Shown: piece after piece, positions 45,762 to 55,727 of the stretch
Layout: every line of letters starts with the position of its first letter
Position numbering within the stretch: position 1 is the stretch's first letter
Origin: an uncultured Aquimarina sp.
Lineage (GTDB): Bacteria; Bacteroidota; Bacteroidia; Flavobacteriales; Flavobacteriaceae
Reading direction: 5' to 3'
Assembly: GCA_947500545.1 (NCBI GenBank)
Contig: CANMSO010000005.1
Coordinates: 186,001 to 250,000, forward strand
Length of the DNA stretch: 64,000 bases
The notes under the pieces: generated by a model
Databases searched by the model: none
Told to the model about the DNA's origin: nothing
Seen by the model: only the letters and a program-made list of their open reading frames with translations
Made by a program: the position numbers and the translations under genes

Positions 45762-47234
45762 ATGAAAAAATTAATTCTCTTTTCTTTGTTTTTGACTTTT
45801 ACATATTCGACTTATGCTCAAGATGAGGTAGAAAAAGTTAAATCTACAGTTTCTAAAAGTAAAATTGAAGGACATATCTATTTTCTGGCTTCAGATGAAT
45901 TAAAAGGTAGACAAACAGGATCATCAGAAAATAAAATTGCAGCTCAATATTTAGCTAATACCTTAAGAAGTTATGGTGTTAAACCTATACCTGATACTGA
46001 AAGTTACCTGCAACCTGTAGAGCTTAGAAAGACTTCTGGTGCAACAAAAACCGAATTTAAATCCGAGAACTTAACTATAAATCAAATACTAACCATAAAT
46101 CAGATCAATACAAATTATAAAGGTAAAGCCGTTTTCTTAAACTATGGATTAGAAGAAGATTACAAAGATATAGATGTAAAGGGAAAATATGTTATCTGTA
46201 TTATTGGAAGTAAAGATGAAAAGGCAATAAGAGCCGCTTTTTCAAAAACCAAAGAAAAAAGTAAACTAGCTGAAGAAAAAGGAGCTTTGGGCATTATCGA
46301 AATATGTAATCTTGATGACCAAACAAGAATGCAAATGGAACATTATTTTAATGGTGATAAAATGTCTGTATCTAATACCGATAAAGAAGAAAAAAATGAA
46401 TTTGCATACCTATGGGTTAATGATAAAAATGAAGAAATCAGTAAAATATTTACAGATAAAAAAGAAGCAGATATAGAATTAACCATAACCGGAATCAAGG
46501 AAAGTAATGTATATTCTCAAAACGTTGTTGGTGTGGTTGAAGGTACAGATCCTAAGTTAAAAAATGAGTATATCATTTATTCTGCTCATTATGATCATGT
46601 TGGCATTGGTAAACCCGTAGAAAACGATTCTATTTATAATGGAGCTAGAGATAATGCCGTAGGAACTGTTACTGTGCTTTCTGCAGCAGAAAATATAGCA
46701 AAATATCCTACAAAAAGATCAGCACTTTTCATTCTTTTTACCGGCGAAGAAAAAGGACTCTTAGGAAGTAAGTGGTATGTTGAACACCCTGTAATTCCTT
46801 TAGAACAAATGGTGTATTGTTTTAATAGTGATAACGGGGGGTATAATGACACTACTAAAGCTACTATTATTGGGTTAAGTAGAACTACAGCTCAAACCGA
46901 TATCATTGAAGCAACCAAAAAATTTGGTCTAGAAGCTATTGATGATCCCGCTCCAGAACAAGGATTATTTGATCGATCTGATAATGTCAACTTTGCCGTA
47001 AAAGGTATTCCCGCTCCTACATTTAGTATGGGTTTTACTTCATTTAATGAAGAAATCACTAAGTATTACCATCAAGTAACGGATAATCCAGATTCTTTAG
47101 ATTACAGTTATTTATTTAAATTTTTTCAGTCTTACGTTCTGGCTTGTAGAAAAATAGGAAATAACCCTAAAACTCCTTTTTGGATAGAGGGCGACAAATA
47201 TTACGAAGCAGGTATAAAATTATATCAAAAATAA
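45762..47234 (+). CDS. Secreted M28-family zinc aminopeptidase
   Basis: A 490-residue protein with a signal peptide (TYSTYAQD). M28 metal residues are visible in IIYSAHYDHVGIG (His, Asp), YNGARDNAVGTVTVL (bridging Asp), LFTGEEKGLLGSKWYV (Glu-Glu) and YCFNSDNGGY (Asp). A protease-associated-like insert lies before residue 250. It releases N-terminal amino acids from peptides outside the cytoplasm. The next gene, a serine hydrolase, starts 12 bases later and may be co-transcribed. Confidence 0.93.
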   Translation: MKKLILFSLFLTFTYSTYAQDEVEKVKSTVSKSKIEGHIYFLASDELKGRQTGSSENKIAAQYLANTLRSYGVKPIPDTESYLQPVELRKTSGATKTEFKSENLTINQILTINQINTNYKGKAVFLNYGLEEDYKDIDVKGKYVICIIGSKDEKAIRAAFSKTKEKSKLAEEKGALGIIEICNLDDQTRMQMEHYFNGDKMSVSNTDKEEKNEFAYLWVNDKNEEISKIFTDKKEADIELTITGIKESNVYSQNVVGVVEGTDPKLKNEYIIYSAHYDHVGIGKPVENDSIYNGARDNAVGTVTVLSAAENIAKYPTKRSALFILFTGEEKGLLGSKWYVEHPVIPLEQMVYCFNSDNGGYNDTTKATIIGLSRTTAQTDIIEATKKFGLEAIDDPAPEQGLFDRSDNVNFAVKGIPAPTFSMGFTSFNEEITKYYHQVTDNPDSLDYSYLFKFFQSYVLACRKIGNNPKTPFWIEGDKYYEAGIKLYQK

Positions 47235-47246
47235 AACAGCTACATA

Positions 47247-48416
47247 TTGTTTTTATTTCGAAATCATATAAAATATTACTTATCGCTACTAGTAATAGTC
47301 ACTTTTATAACTTCATGTGATCAAAAAAACCCTTTAGAGATAGCCCTCGAGTCCGAATCTAAGTATATTATACCAGTGATGCAAGATCCAGAGGGTTATG
47401 AATTACAGATTATATATACTCAAATCAACAAAAGTAAAGACGGTAAGGTAAATTTCACAGATTTCGAATTTAATGTTAACGATAGTGTTTACTTTTATCC
47501 CGCAAGCGCTGTAAAATTTCCAGTAGCATTAATTGCTCTAGAAAAATTAAAAGAATTGCAAGAAAAAGGGATTAATTTAGACAGAAAGACCAATTTTAAA
47601 AAAGAAAGAGATACTCTTTATACTAGTATCGAGAAAGAAATTATTAAAATTTTTGCTGTCAGTGATAATCAGGCATATAATCGCTTATTCGAATTTCTTG
47701 GCCAGGATTATATTAATCAAAAACTGCGATCCAAAAATATAGAAGGAAGAATTTCTCATAGAGTATCAGCTTATCATTCGCATAATCTGAAAACCCTGCC
47801 TATTTTTTTTAAAGAAAATATACAAGATAGCACCTCAATATATCAACAGGCAAGTATAGAAAATTCGCCTCAATCAAAATTATCTTTAAAAAAACTATTA
47901 AAAGGCAAAGGTTATATCTACAATGACACATTAATTACGCAGCCTAAAGATTTTTCTGAAAAAAATTATCTTCCTATAGGGTCTTTACATGAAATGATGA
48001 AACGTATTCAATTCCCAGATACATATTCAAAATCTCAGTGTTTTAATATTACTCCCAACGATTACCACTTTGTTCTAAATGCCATGAGCACATTGCCCCA
48101 TAGGGAGGGGTACAACAAAAAAGAATATTACGACTCTTATAGTAAATTTTTTATGTTTGGAGACACCAAAAAGAATATTCCTGAAAATATTGAAATTTAT
48201 AACAAAGTCGGATATGCTTACGGATATTTAACAGATTGTGCCTATATAAAAGACACAAAAAATGATATTGAATTCATATTATCCGCTACTATTCATGTGA
48301 ATAAAAACAAAATCTACAACGACAACAATTATGAATACGATGATATTGGCATTCCGTTTTTGGCAGAATTGGGCAGAGAGATATACGATCAAGAAAAAAA
48401 ACGAAAAAAGCAATAA
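47247..48416 (+). CDS. Class A beta-lactamase-fold serine hydrolase lipoprotein
   Basis: A 389-residue lipoprotein (VTFITSC lipobox) that starts with TTG at 47247; the in-frame stop of the previous gene lies 12 bases upstream and no ATG precedes the signal peptide. The active-site set is SAVK (Ser87, Lys90), SDN (139-141) and KVGYAYG near residue 322 in place of KTG. The family includes beta-lactamases, DD-peptidases and peptide hydrolases. A strict Glu166 region is not recognised, so antibiotic hydrolysis is not implied. Confidence 0.85.
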   Translation: MFLFRNHIKYYLSLLVIVTFITSCDQKNPLEIALESESKYIIPVMQDPEGYELQIIYTQINKSKDGKVNFTDFEFNVNDSVYFYPASAVKFPVALIALEKLKELQEKGINLDRKTNFKKERDTLYTSIEKEIIKIFAVSDNQAYNRLFEFLGQDYINQKLRSKNIEGRISHRVSAYHSHNLKTLPIFFKENIQDSTSIYQQASIENSPQSKLSLKKLLKGKGYIYNDTLITQPKDFSEKNYLPIGSLHEMMKRIQFPDTYSKSQCFNITPNDYHFVLNAMSTLPHREGYNKKEYYDSYSKFFMFGDTKKNIPENIEIYNKVGYAYGYLTDCAYIKDTKNDIEFILSATIHVNKNKIYNDNNYEYDDIGIPFLAELGREIYDQEKKRKKQ

Positions 48417-48628
48417 ACACAAAAACATAACTTACTGATTATTATTTGATTAAAAATCACACACCACATAGAAAAGATGCGATTTTAAGAAAGATTACCT
48501 TTTTTTTAACAAAACAATATCACAAAAAGCTCTTTTAAGCACTAATTTTACATTACCCCTAGTTATAGATTATCGTTAAAAGCACTATTACAATACATAT
48601 GACAATAAACGTAAACCCCAAGTGATTG

Positions 48629-48656
48629 CATAGTATGTAAGCATCATAGTATGTAA
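48629..48656 (+). repeat. 12-bp direct repeat upstream of the small secreted gene
   Basis: CATAGTATGTAA occurs at 48629-48640 and again at 48645-48656, a 16-base period, 19 bases before the ATG at 48676. It may be an operator for tandem regulator binding or a spontaneous duplication. Confidence 0.5.
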
Positions 48657-48675
48657 TTCATAAAAACGTTAGATT

Positions 48676-49026
48676 ATGAAAAATTATATACTACCCCTCG
48701 TCTTTTTTTCTTCATTTTTACTGTACCCAAATATTTACATAGTTGAGCATACTTTCATTACTATTGAAGAAGTTCAAAGTCAACGTGATCGTAAACTTTC
48801 TGCAGAGGAAGTGAAACAAAGAGGTCTTGATTTAATGGTAAACGAAATTATTGCTGACATTGATGGAATTGATTTACGAAAAATGGCAAGATCCTCCATA
48901 TTTGAAACATCCTATGGTTTTAGATGGAAGATGGTTAATTTGCACACCGGTAAAGTCATTATTGTCAAAGTAGACAAAGATTTCAATCTAATCTCAGCTA
49001 GACAAAGTGCGAAAACTCTAAGATAA
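48676..49026 (+). CDS. Small secreted hypothetical protein
   Basis: A 116-residue protein with an N-terminal hydrophobic export signal (ILPLVFFSSFLLYPNIYIV). The mature part is charged and appears helical then beta: EEVQSQRDRKLSAEEVKQRGLDLMVNEIIADIDGIDLRKMARSS and FRWKMVNLHTGKVIIVKVDKDFNLISARQ. No family is recognised. It is flanked by two long intergenic regions and preceded by a direct repeat, so it is probably its own transcription unit. Confidence 0.65.
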   Translation: MKNYILPLVFFSSFLLYPNIYIVEHTFITIEEVQSQRDRKLSAEEVKQRGLDLMVNEIIADIDGIDLRKMARSSIFETSYGFRWKMVNLHTGKVIIVKVDKDFNLISARQSAKTLR

Positions 49027-49129
49027 TTATTCCTTGATTTGACATTTACATACTTTTGATTTGAGACGACCTTTATGTTATAAAGCGATCTTTGGGTTGA
49101 TTCAAATGACTCTTTAATTCATTTATCTC

Positions 49130-49137
49130 TACTTTTG
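49130..49137 (+). promoter_or_regulatory. -7 promoter box before the DASS transporter gene
   Basis: TACTTTTG matches TAnnTTTG exactly and lies 55 bases before the ATG at 49193. A second TACTTTTG is at 49051-49058. Neither has a TTG at the ideal spacing. Confidence 0.35.
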
Positions 49138-49192
49138 CCATTCATAATAAATCATTTATTTAGATGATAGACTTCTTAAGAAGATAAATAAT

Positions 49193-50668
49193 ATGAATGT
49201 TAGTATCAAAAAAATAGGTGTTATTTCGGGCCCGTTGGCTTTTCTTTTTGTATTACTTTTTTTTCACCCCGAAGGATTATCCAAAGAGGCCAATGCAATA
49301 TTAGCAAGCACACTATGGGTGGCTATATGGTGGATTACAGAAGCAATTCCTATTGCAGTTACTTCTCTTTTACCAATTATTTTGTTTCCATTATCTGGCG
49401 GATTAGATATCAAAAGCACTACAGCTGCATTTGGTCATCAATATGTTTTCTTATACATCGGAGGGTTTATTCTTGCGATAGCTATTGAAAGATGGAATCT
49501 TCACAAACGAATCGCACTGAACATTATAAATATTATTGGCACAGATATTAAAACTATGATTCTTGGTTTTATGGTTGCTACAGCTTTTTTATCAATGTGG
49601 ATATCCAATACTGCAACATCTGTAATGATGTTGCCTATAGGAATCGCGGTAATTGCTCAACTTAATGATAATCCAGAAACAAAAGAGGATGAGAATAAAA
49701 TCTTTGGCAAAGCATTAATGCTTGCCATTGCTTATAGTGCATCTATTGGCGGTATAGCTACGTTAATAGGCACACCGCCAAATTTGGTACTGGCAGGTAT
49801 TATCAAAGAAACATATAACATCGAGATAACATTTACAGATTGGTTAATTATAGGGTTACCAATCTCATTGCTCATGTTATTTATTTGCTGGCGATATCTG
49901 GTACTGTTTGCTTTTTCTTTTAAGCAAAAAGAATTTCCCGGTGGCAAAACAGAAATAAAAAAGCAAATTACGGCGTTAGGGAAACTTTCTTATGAAGAAA
50001 AACTAGTTCTCATGGTATTTGTGTTTACCGCTATAGCATGGATAAGCAGATCTTTTTTACTCCAAAAAATCATCCCGTCTATAAATGATACTATTATAGC
50101 AATTTCTGCAGCCGTACTTTTATTTCTTTTACCTACCAGCAAAAAAGGAAAGCCCTTAATGAATTGGAAATTTGCGGTAAAACTTCCTTGGGGGGTATTA
50201 TTACTTTTTGGAGGGGGGCTTGCTCTCGCCGCTGGTTTTAAAGAATCAGGATTGGCATTATGGATTGGTACACAAATGACTTTACTTCAAGGTGTATCAC
50301 TAATAATTCTTTTAACCTGCATTGTCGTTTCGGTAAATTTTTTAACCGAAATCACTTCTAACGTCGCCACAACATCAATGCTGCTACCCGTATTGGCTTC
50401 TATGGCATTATCGCTTGAAGTTCATCCATTTATACTTATGATCGGAGCAACTATGGCCGCTTCCTGTGCGTTTATGTTACCAGTTGCAACTCCACCAAAT
50501 GCAGTTGTATTTGGGTCAGGATATCTTACTATTCCTGATATGATGAAAAAAGGTTTTTGGCTTAATATTATATCGATTATACTCATAATTCTAGCAACAT
50601 ATTATGTATTACCATATTTCTGGGAATTTGATCCTTCCACTTTTCCAGAGGATTTTAAAACATTATAA
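49193..50668 (+). CDS. DASS-family Na+/anion symporter (SLC13-like)
   Basis: A 491-residue polytopic inner-membrane transporter. Family motifs are TSVMMLPIGIAVIAQL, GGIATLIGTPPNLVLAG (substrate and Na+ loop, first repeat), LTEITSNVATTSMLLPVLASMAL and PVATPPNAVVFGSGYLT (second repeat). DASS proteins bring in dicarboxylates, tricarboxylates or sulfate with Na+. The SNV/SNT motifs and TPPN are intact, so it should be functional. The substrate is probably a di- or tricarboxylate; no neighbour specifies it. Confidence 0.94.
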   Translation: MNVSIKKIGVISGPLAFLFVLLFFHPEGLSKEANAILASTLWVAIWWITEAIPIAVTSLLPIILFPLSGGLDIKSTTAAFGHQYVFLYIGGFILAIAIERWNLHKRIALNIINIIGTDIKTMILGFMVATAFLSMWISNTATSVMMLPIGIAVIAQLNDNPETKEDENKIFGKALMLAIAYSASIGGIATLIGTPPNLVLAGIIKETYNIEITFTDWLIIGLPISLLMLFICWRYLVLFAFSFKQKEFPGGKTEIKKQITALGKLSYEEKLVLMVFVFTAIAWISRSFLLQKIIPSINDTIIAISAAVLLFLLPTSKKGKPLMNWKFAVKLPWGVLLLFGGGLALAAGFKESGLALWIGTQMTLLQGVSLIILLTCIVVSVNFLTEITSNVATTSMLLPVLASMALSLEVHPFILMIGATMAASCAFMLPVATPPNAVVFGSGYLTIPDMMKKGFWLNIISIILIILATYYVLPYFWEFDPSTFPEDFKTL

Positions 50669-50792
50669 ATTTAGAAGGTCATAAATCAATTTTGCGCCAT
50701 AAAATCAACTACGCTTTACCTTAACACGGCTTTAAGACTTTAGCGTTTCCATTTTATTTACTTTAGGGACCTCATAGTCAATCGATCAAAAA

Positions 50793-51578
50793 GTGCCAAA
50801 ATTACTTCTTCTTTTCGCCGCAATTACTCTTAGTTTTTTTGGTAACGCCCAAGAAAATATATCTATAACCTATACTGGAAATATGGGAGTATACATTTCT
50901 AATAACCAGTTTTCGGTTCTTATAGATGGTTTGCATGCCAAATATGGAGATGATTATCTATTTCCTACAGAAGAATTAGTGAATAAAATCAGCACCAAAT
51001 TAAAACCGGATGTTATTTTGTTCACTCATTACCACGGTGACCATTTTAGCACACAACTAGCCAAGAATTACCTCCAAACAAATCAAAAAGCTAAGATTTT
51101 TGGACCAAATCAAGTAACAAATAATCTTACCACATTTAATGATCGAGTGCACAGTATATCAGTAAAAGATTACACCAAACAAACAACCATTGTTGACAAT
51201 AATAAAATTATTGGTCTTAAAATAGATCATGCTGGAAAAAGACATGCCAAAGTAGAAAATGTAGGATATATTGTGAATATAGGAAGCCAAAAAATATTAC
51301 ATGTTGGTGATACTAATTGGTTAGAAGAAATTCAGTTATTTGATAATTTGGAATTATTTAAAGAAGAAATAGACATTGCAATTCTCCCCTATTGGATGCT
51401 TATGCAAAATAACGCTGCGGACTTGATTAAAAAACACATCGGTTCTAAACTTATAATTGCTACTCATATATCTCCAAGAATTAAAGAACAAGAACTCTTA
51501 AAATTAAAGGATCAATATCCAAACATACATTTTCTGACAAAATTAGAACAACAAATACAACTAATTAACTCACATTGA
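50793..51578 (+). CDS. Exported metallo-beta-lactamase-fold hydrolase
   Basis: A 261-residue protein with a signal peptide (LSFFGNAQE) starting at GTG (50793); no in-frame ATG lies at the N-terminus. The MBL metal motif is FTHYHGDHFSTQL, with further ligands in KIDHAGKRH-like IGLKIDHAGKRHAK, LHVGDTNW and IATHISPR. It resembles the UlaG/YycJ-like single-domain group that hydrolyses phospho- or lactone compounds. It starts 124 bases after the DASS gene. The next gene starts 4 bases later, so the pair is probably an operon. Confidence 0.88.
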   Translation: MPKLLLLFAAITLSFFGNAQENISITYTGNMGVYISNNQFSVLIDGLHAKYGDDYLFPTEELVNKISTKLKPDVILFTHYHGDHFSTQLAKNYLQTNQKAKIFGPNQVTNNLTTFNDRVHSISVKDYTKQTTIVDNNKIIGLKIDHAGKRHAKVENVGYIVNIGSQKILHVGDTNWLEEIQLFDNLELFKEEIDIAILPYWMLMQNNAADLIKKHIGSKLIIATHISPRIKEQELLKLKDQYPNIHFLTKLEQQIQLINSH

Positions 51579-51582
51579 TAAA

Positions 51583-54500
51583 ATGAAAAAAATAATTTTT
51601 CTACTTCAACTTATGATTATTTCTACGGTATCAGCCCAGGAATTCTCTATGGATCTTGTTAAGGATCTTACTCCGCGTAATATTGGTCCAGGAGGAATGA
51701 GTGGACGAGTCACAGCAATAGATGTAGTAACTTCTAATCCTAATATTATATATGCAGGAACGGCATCTGGCGGTTTATGGAAATCAACCTCTGGGGGTAT
51801 TAAATGGGAACCTATTTTCGAAAAAGAAGTTACAGCTTCTATTGGTGCAGTTGCGATACAACAATCTAATCCTTCGGTAATTTGGGTTGGAACGGGAGAA
51901 GGAAATCCAAGAAATAGCCTTAACGGAGGGTATGGTGTTTTTAAATCTCTTGACGGCGGTAAAAGTTGGAAAAGTATGGGGTTAGAAAAAACACGCCATA
52001 TTCATAGGGTCATCGTTGATCCTACTGATCCTAATACGGTTTATGTAGCTGCAATCGGTTCACCTTGGGGAGAGCATCCAGAAAGAGGAATCTTCAAAAC
52101 TACCGATGGTGGTGTGACCTGGAATAAAATCTTATTTGCTAATAATAAAACAGGGGCAGCAGACCTCATTATGGATCCTAAGAACCCTAATAAATTAATT
52201 GCAGCCATGTGGGAACATAAGCGTGACCCATGGTTTTTTAAATCTGGTGGTAAAGGTTCTGGACTTCATATTACACATGATGGTGGTAAAACCTGGGAGA
52301 AACGTACCGAAGAAGATGGTCTTCCTAAAGGTGATTTAGGTAGAATTGGAATAGCAATAGCACCTAATAAACCTGAAATTATCTATGCATTAATCGAAGC
52401 AAAAAAGAATGCACTTTACAAATCAACAGACGGAGGATTTAAATGGGAAAAAGTCAATGACAAAAATGATATTGGAAACCGCCCATTTTATTATTCAGAT
52501 ATATTTGTTGATCCACAAAACGAAAACAGAGTATATTCTGTATTTACCTACGTAAATGTTTCTGAAGACGGAGGGAAAAACTTCTCGCAGTTAATGCCTG
52601 CTTATGGTGTTGATAATGGCGTACATCCTGATCATCATGCCTGGTGGATTCACCCTAATGATGGTAATTACATGATTGATGGTAATGATGGCGGCTTAAA
52701 TATCACTCGCGATGGAGGAAAAACCTGGCGTTTTATTGGTAATTTGCCTGTTGCACAGTTTTATCATATTAGTATAGATAATGAGTTTCCATATAACGTA
52801 TACGGAGGTATGCAAGATAACGGAAGTTGGAGAGGTCCTGCTTATGTCTGGAAAGCACAAGGGATAAGAAACTCATATTGGCAAGAAATCTCTTTTGGAG
52901 ATGGTTTCGATGTTGTACCAGACAGAGATGATTCTCGTTATGGCTGGTCAATGAGCCAACAAGGATTTGTACTTAGATATGACTGGAAAACGGGTAATAA
53001 CTATATCGTAAAACCCACACATCCTGATCCTGAAGTAAAATTGCGCTTTAACTGGAATTCTGCTATTAATATTGATCCCTTTAGTAATAGTACTCTTTAT
53101 TTTGGTAGTCAATTTGTACATAAAAGTACAGACAAAGGAAATACATGGGAAATTATTTCCCCGGATTTAACCACTAATGATCCTGAAAAACAAAAACAAG
53201 CAGAAAGTGGTGGATTAACTATGGATGCTACCGGAGCAGAGAATCATTGTACTGTTCTAGTAGTAGAACCCTCTCCGTTAGAGCAAAATATGCTTTGGGC
53301 AGGTACTGATGATGGACGTGTACATGTTACTCAAAACGGGGGAGCAAATTGGACAGATGTTTCAAAAAATATAAAAGGACTACCTGTGGGAAGTTGGATT
53401 GTACAAATCAAAGCTTCAAACAAAAAGAAAGGAGGGGCACTATTAGTGGCAAATGACTATAGAAGATTTAACTATACACCTTATGTATATAGAACCTCTG
53501 ATTATGGTAAAACCTGGACCCGAATAGTCGACCAAAACGATGTAAAAAGTTATGCGCTTAGTATTGTAGAAGATCCTATCGAAAAGAATCTTTTGTTTTT
53601 AGGTACAGATGATGGATTATATATCTCTATAACTGGTGGAAATAGTTGGGTAAAATGGACAAAAGGATTTCCTACTGTTTCTGTAAAAGATTTGGTAATC
53701 CAACCACGAGAGCACGATTTGATAATCGGTACTTTTGGTAGAGCAGCATGGGTGTTAGACGATATCAGGCCATTAAGAGCCCTTGCAAAAAACAAAACTG
53801 TTTTGAATCAAAAATTACAGCTTTTCGAGCCTCCAACAGCATATCAAGCAGCATATCAGCAACCTACCGGAAGTCGTTTTGGAGGAGATGCCTTATATAG
53901 TGGAGAGAATCGTGAATATGGTGCTCTTTTATCATACTTTATACAGGTAGAAGAAAAAAAGAAAGAGGATACTGAGAAGCAAGAAGAAGAAGAAGAAGAA
54001 GAAGATAAAGAAGAGGCTGCAGAAGATGAAAAAGATGAAACTAAAGTAAAATGGGATTCTATTCATCTAAAAATTTATGATGGAGATCGTTTAATTAGAA
54101 CACTCAAAGAAAAGACGCCCGATTCAACTGGTTTTCATAAAACGAAATGGCTTATGGATGAAAAAGGTGTCGATCGTCCTTCTAGAAAAATAGAAAAACA
54201 AGATAAAGAACCTGGCGGAGTTACTGTGAAACCAGGGAAATACAAATTGGTGATGGAATATGGAGATCAAAAATCTGAAGCTATGATCGAAATACAATCT
54301 GATCCAAGACTAGAAGTTTCTCAGAAAAACATAAATGAAATATATACTACTTCTAAAGATTTGGAAAAAATGGCCCAAACCTCTGCAGATGCTGTGAAAC
54401 AGCTTGTTGAAAGTAAGAATATAGCTTCCAAATATCAGAAGGAACTTAAGAAGTTGGATAAAAAGAAGTTCAAAGACCAAATTAAATTATCTAAAGATAT

Positions 54501-54807
54501 TTCTAAAAAAATCGATAGCGTAATAGCTTTCTATATTGGCAAAGAAGATAAACGCCAGGGAATTACACGTAATCCAGAGGTTACGGTAATGCAACGTCTT
54601 GGTATGGCTGGTTGGTATGTAGGTAGTCGTCAAAATGGTTTAACATCTACAGAAAACACTCTTATTAAACAGGCAAAAGATGCATTAAAAGATGCGTTGA
54701 CCAAAACCAATGTCTTTTTTACTGATGAATGGAAATCATATCGTGAAACGATCGAAAAATTAGAAGTATCTCCTTTTAAAGAATTTAAAACCTTTGTTCT
54801 GGAATAA
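51583..54807 (+). CDS. Large secreted BNR/sortilin-type beta-propeller protein
   Basis: A 1074-residue protein with a signal peptide (IISTVSAQE). Many BNR/VPS10-like repeats are visible (GLWKSTSGGIKWEPI, VFKSLDGGKSWKSMG, IFKTTDGGVTWNKI, LYKSTDGGFKWEKV, LNITRDGGKTWRFIG, VYRTSDYGKTWTRI), which form two beta-propellers to about residue 740. A Glu-rich stretch near 788-820 follows, then a C-terminal helical domain. Such proteins are often called glycosyl hydrolases, but no catalytic residue set is evident, so the role is uncertain. It is 4 bases after the MBL gene and ends in a hairpin. Confidence 0.88.
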   Translation: MKKIIFLLQLMIISTVSAQEFSMDLVKDLTPRNIGPGGMSGRVTAIDVVTSNPNIIYAGTASGGLWKSTSGGIKWEPIFEKEVTASIGAVAIQQSNPSVIWVGTGEGNPRNSLNGGYGVFKSLDGGKSWKSMGLEKTRHIHRVIVDPTDPNTVYVAAIGSPWGEHPERGIFKTTDGGVTWNKILFANNKTGAADLIMDPKNPNKLIAAMWEHKRDPWFFKSGGKGSGLHITHDGGKTWEKRTEEDGLPKGDLGRIGIAIAPNKPEIIYALIEAKKNALYKSTDGGFKWEKVNDKNDIGNRPFYYSDIFVDPQNENRVYSVFTYVNVSEDGGKNFSQLMPAYGVDNGVHPDHHAWWIHPNDGNYMIDGNDGGLNITRDGGKTWRFIGNLPVAQFYHISIDNEFPYNVYGGMQDNGSWRGPAYVWKAQGIRNSYWQEISFGDGFDVVPDRDDSRYGWSMSQQGFVLRYDWKTGNNYIVKPTHPDPEVKLRFNWNSAINIDPFSNSTLYFGSQFVHKSTDKGNTWEIISPDLTTNDPEKQKQAESGGLTMDATGAENHCTVLVVEPSPLEQNMLWAGTDDGRVHVTQNGGANWTDVSKNIKGLPVGSWIVQIKASNKKKGGALLVANDYRRFNYTPYVYRTSDYGKTWTRIVDQNDVKSYALSIVEDPIEKNLLFLGTDDGLYISITGGNSWVKWTKGFPTVSVKDLVIQPREHDLIIGTFGRAAWVLDDIRPLRALAKNKTVLNQKLQLFEPPTAYQAAYQQPTGSRFGGDALYSGENREYGALLSYFIQVEEKKKEDTEKQEEEEEEEDKEEAAEDEKDETKVKWDSIHLKIYDGDRLIRTLKEKTPDSTGFHKTKWLMDEKGVDRPSRKIEKQDKEPGGVTVKPGKYKLVMEYGDQKSEAMIEIQSDPRLEVSQKNINEIYTTSKDLEKMAQTSADAVKQLVESKNIASKYQKELKKLDKKKFKDQIKLSKDISKKIDSVIAFYIGKEDKRQGITRNPEVTVMQRLGMAGWYVGSRQNGLTSTENTLIKQAKDALKDALTKTNVFFTDEWKSYRETIEKLEVSPFKEFKTFVLE
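53983..54003 (+). repeat. (GAA)7 microsatellite in the propeller gene
   Basis: Seven GAA codons in a row, part of the Glu-rich stretch near residue 801-807. Slippage would change length in whole codons and keep the frame. Confidence 0.7.
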
Positions 54808-54815
54808 ATCATAAA

Positions 54816-54855
54816 ATATAACCCCCATTTTTTTGTGAAAAATGGGGGGTTATAT
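54816..54855. terminator. Bidirectional terminator hairpin
   Basis: ATATAACCCCCATTTTT (54816-54832) pairs with AAAAATGGGGGGTTATAT (54838-54855), with one bulged G, between the convergent genes ending at 54807 (+) and 54869 (-). The GC-rich core and A/T-rich ends on both sides fit a terminator for both. Confidence 0.8.
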
Positions 54856-54868
54856 ATTCTGTCAATTC

Positions 54869-55702
54869 CTAATTAGCTTTAGAATATAGCAATTCATTAA
54901 TATCATAATATTCCCAATCTATGCGATCTTTAATAAGATCCACAAGTATATCTTTATGTCCTGCTCCATATATCACTAAAATTCTATCATCTGGTTCGAC
55001 AATTCTATGAAGATTAGTGAAGATTTTTAAATTTCTAAGATACCATTCGGAAACCGCTTGAGCACCGACATAATTATCATCTTCACCAAAATTGATTAGA
55101 TGCTTTAGATAAAACTTTTGATTATAATTTTTGTCAAAGTTTTCCGAATTTGCAAATCGAACAATTTCTAGAATAGAACCTTTTGCAATAGTTTCTACAT
55201 CACTTTGCATTGTGTTTATTAAATTTTCGAATTCCTTTAATTCTGTAGTCTGATTATGCTGTTCTGCATATCTTATTACGGCATCGGTATCAAAATTTGC
55301 AAAAGCATCGATAGGATATAATTTATCATGATTCATTATTTGAGCCAAAGGGTAACATAGTTGTACTGTTTCACTAGACATAAAAGATCTATCATCTTCA
55401 CTTATTGTTTTTTCTAGCTTATTATTCACAAAATCTTTATAATATGTTTCACTCCATAGTGCATCCCCCCTATCTATTTCTATAGCAATTTTAGTAGGTT
55501 TAAATTTAGAGATCAAGTGAATAACTTCTTTTAGTTCTGCCTGTCTCTTATCAGAATGAATATTGCCCATATCCATATTTACGGCATCAGCTCCTGGATT
55601 ATGCAAATGCGTCATCCCCAAGACACTTATTACTGGTTTTTGCTCCTGAGCAATAGACGATAAAGTTATGTTGAAGAGAAATATCAAAATAATGGTACGC
55701 AT
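54869..55702 (-). CDS. Exported DUF5694 (TraB/EreA-like) protein
   Basis: A 277-residue protein, leftward, with a signal peptide (LSSIAQEQ). The start ISVLGMTHLHNPGADAVNMDMGNIHSDKRQAELKEVIHLISKFKPTKIAIEIDRGD is characteristic of DUF5694 (first motif GxxHxxN). The ending RNLKIFTNLHRIVEPDDRILVIYGAGHKDILVDLIKD is also typical, with the GAGH motif. The fold belongs to the TraB/EreA group of putative hydrolases or proteases (inference). It follows the EreA-like lipoprotein by 25 bases and probably shares its transcript. Confidence 0.82.
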   Translation of the reverse strand: MRTIILIFLFNITLSSIAQEQKPVISVLGMTHLHNPGADAVNMDMGNIHSDKRQAELKEVIHLISKFKPTKIAIEIDRGDALWSETYYKDFVNNKLEKTISEDDRSFMSSETVQLCYPLAQIMNHDKLYPIDAFANFDTDAVIRYAEQHNQTTELKEFENLINTMQSDVETIAKGSILEIVRFANSENFDKNYNQKFYLKHLINFGEDDNYVGAQAVSEWYLRNLKIFTNLHRIVEPDDRILVIYGAGHKDILVDLIKDRIDWEYYDINELLYSKAN

Positions 55703-55727
55703 AGTTGTTGTTGTTTTTAATGAATCT

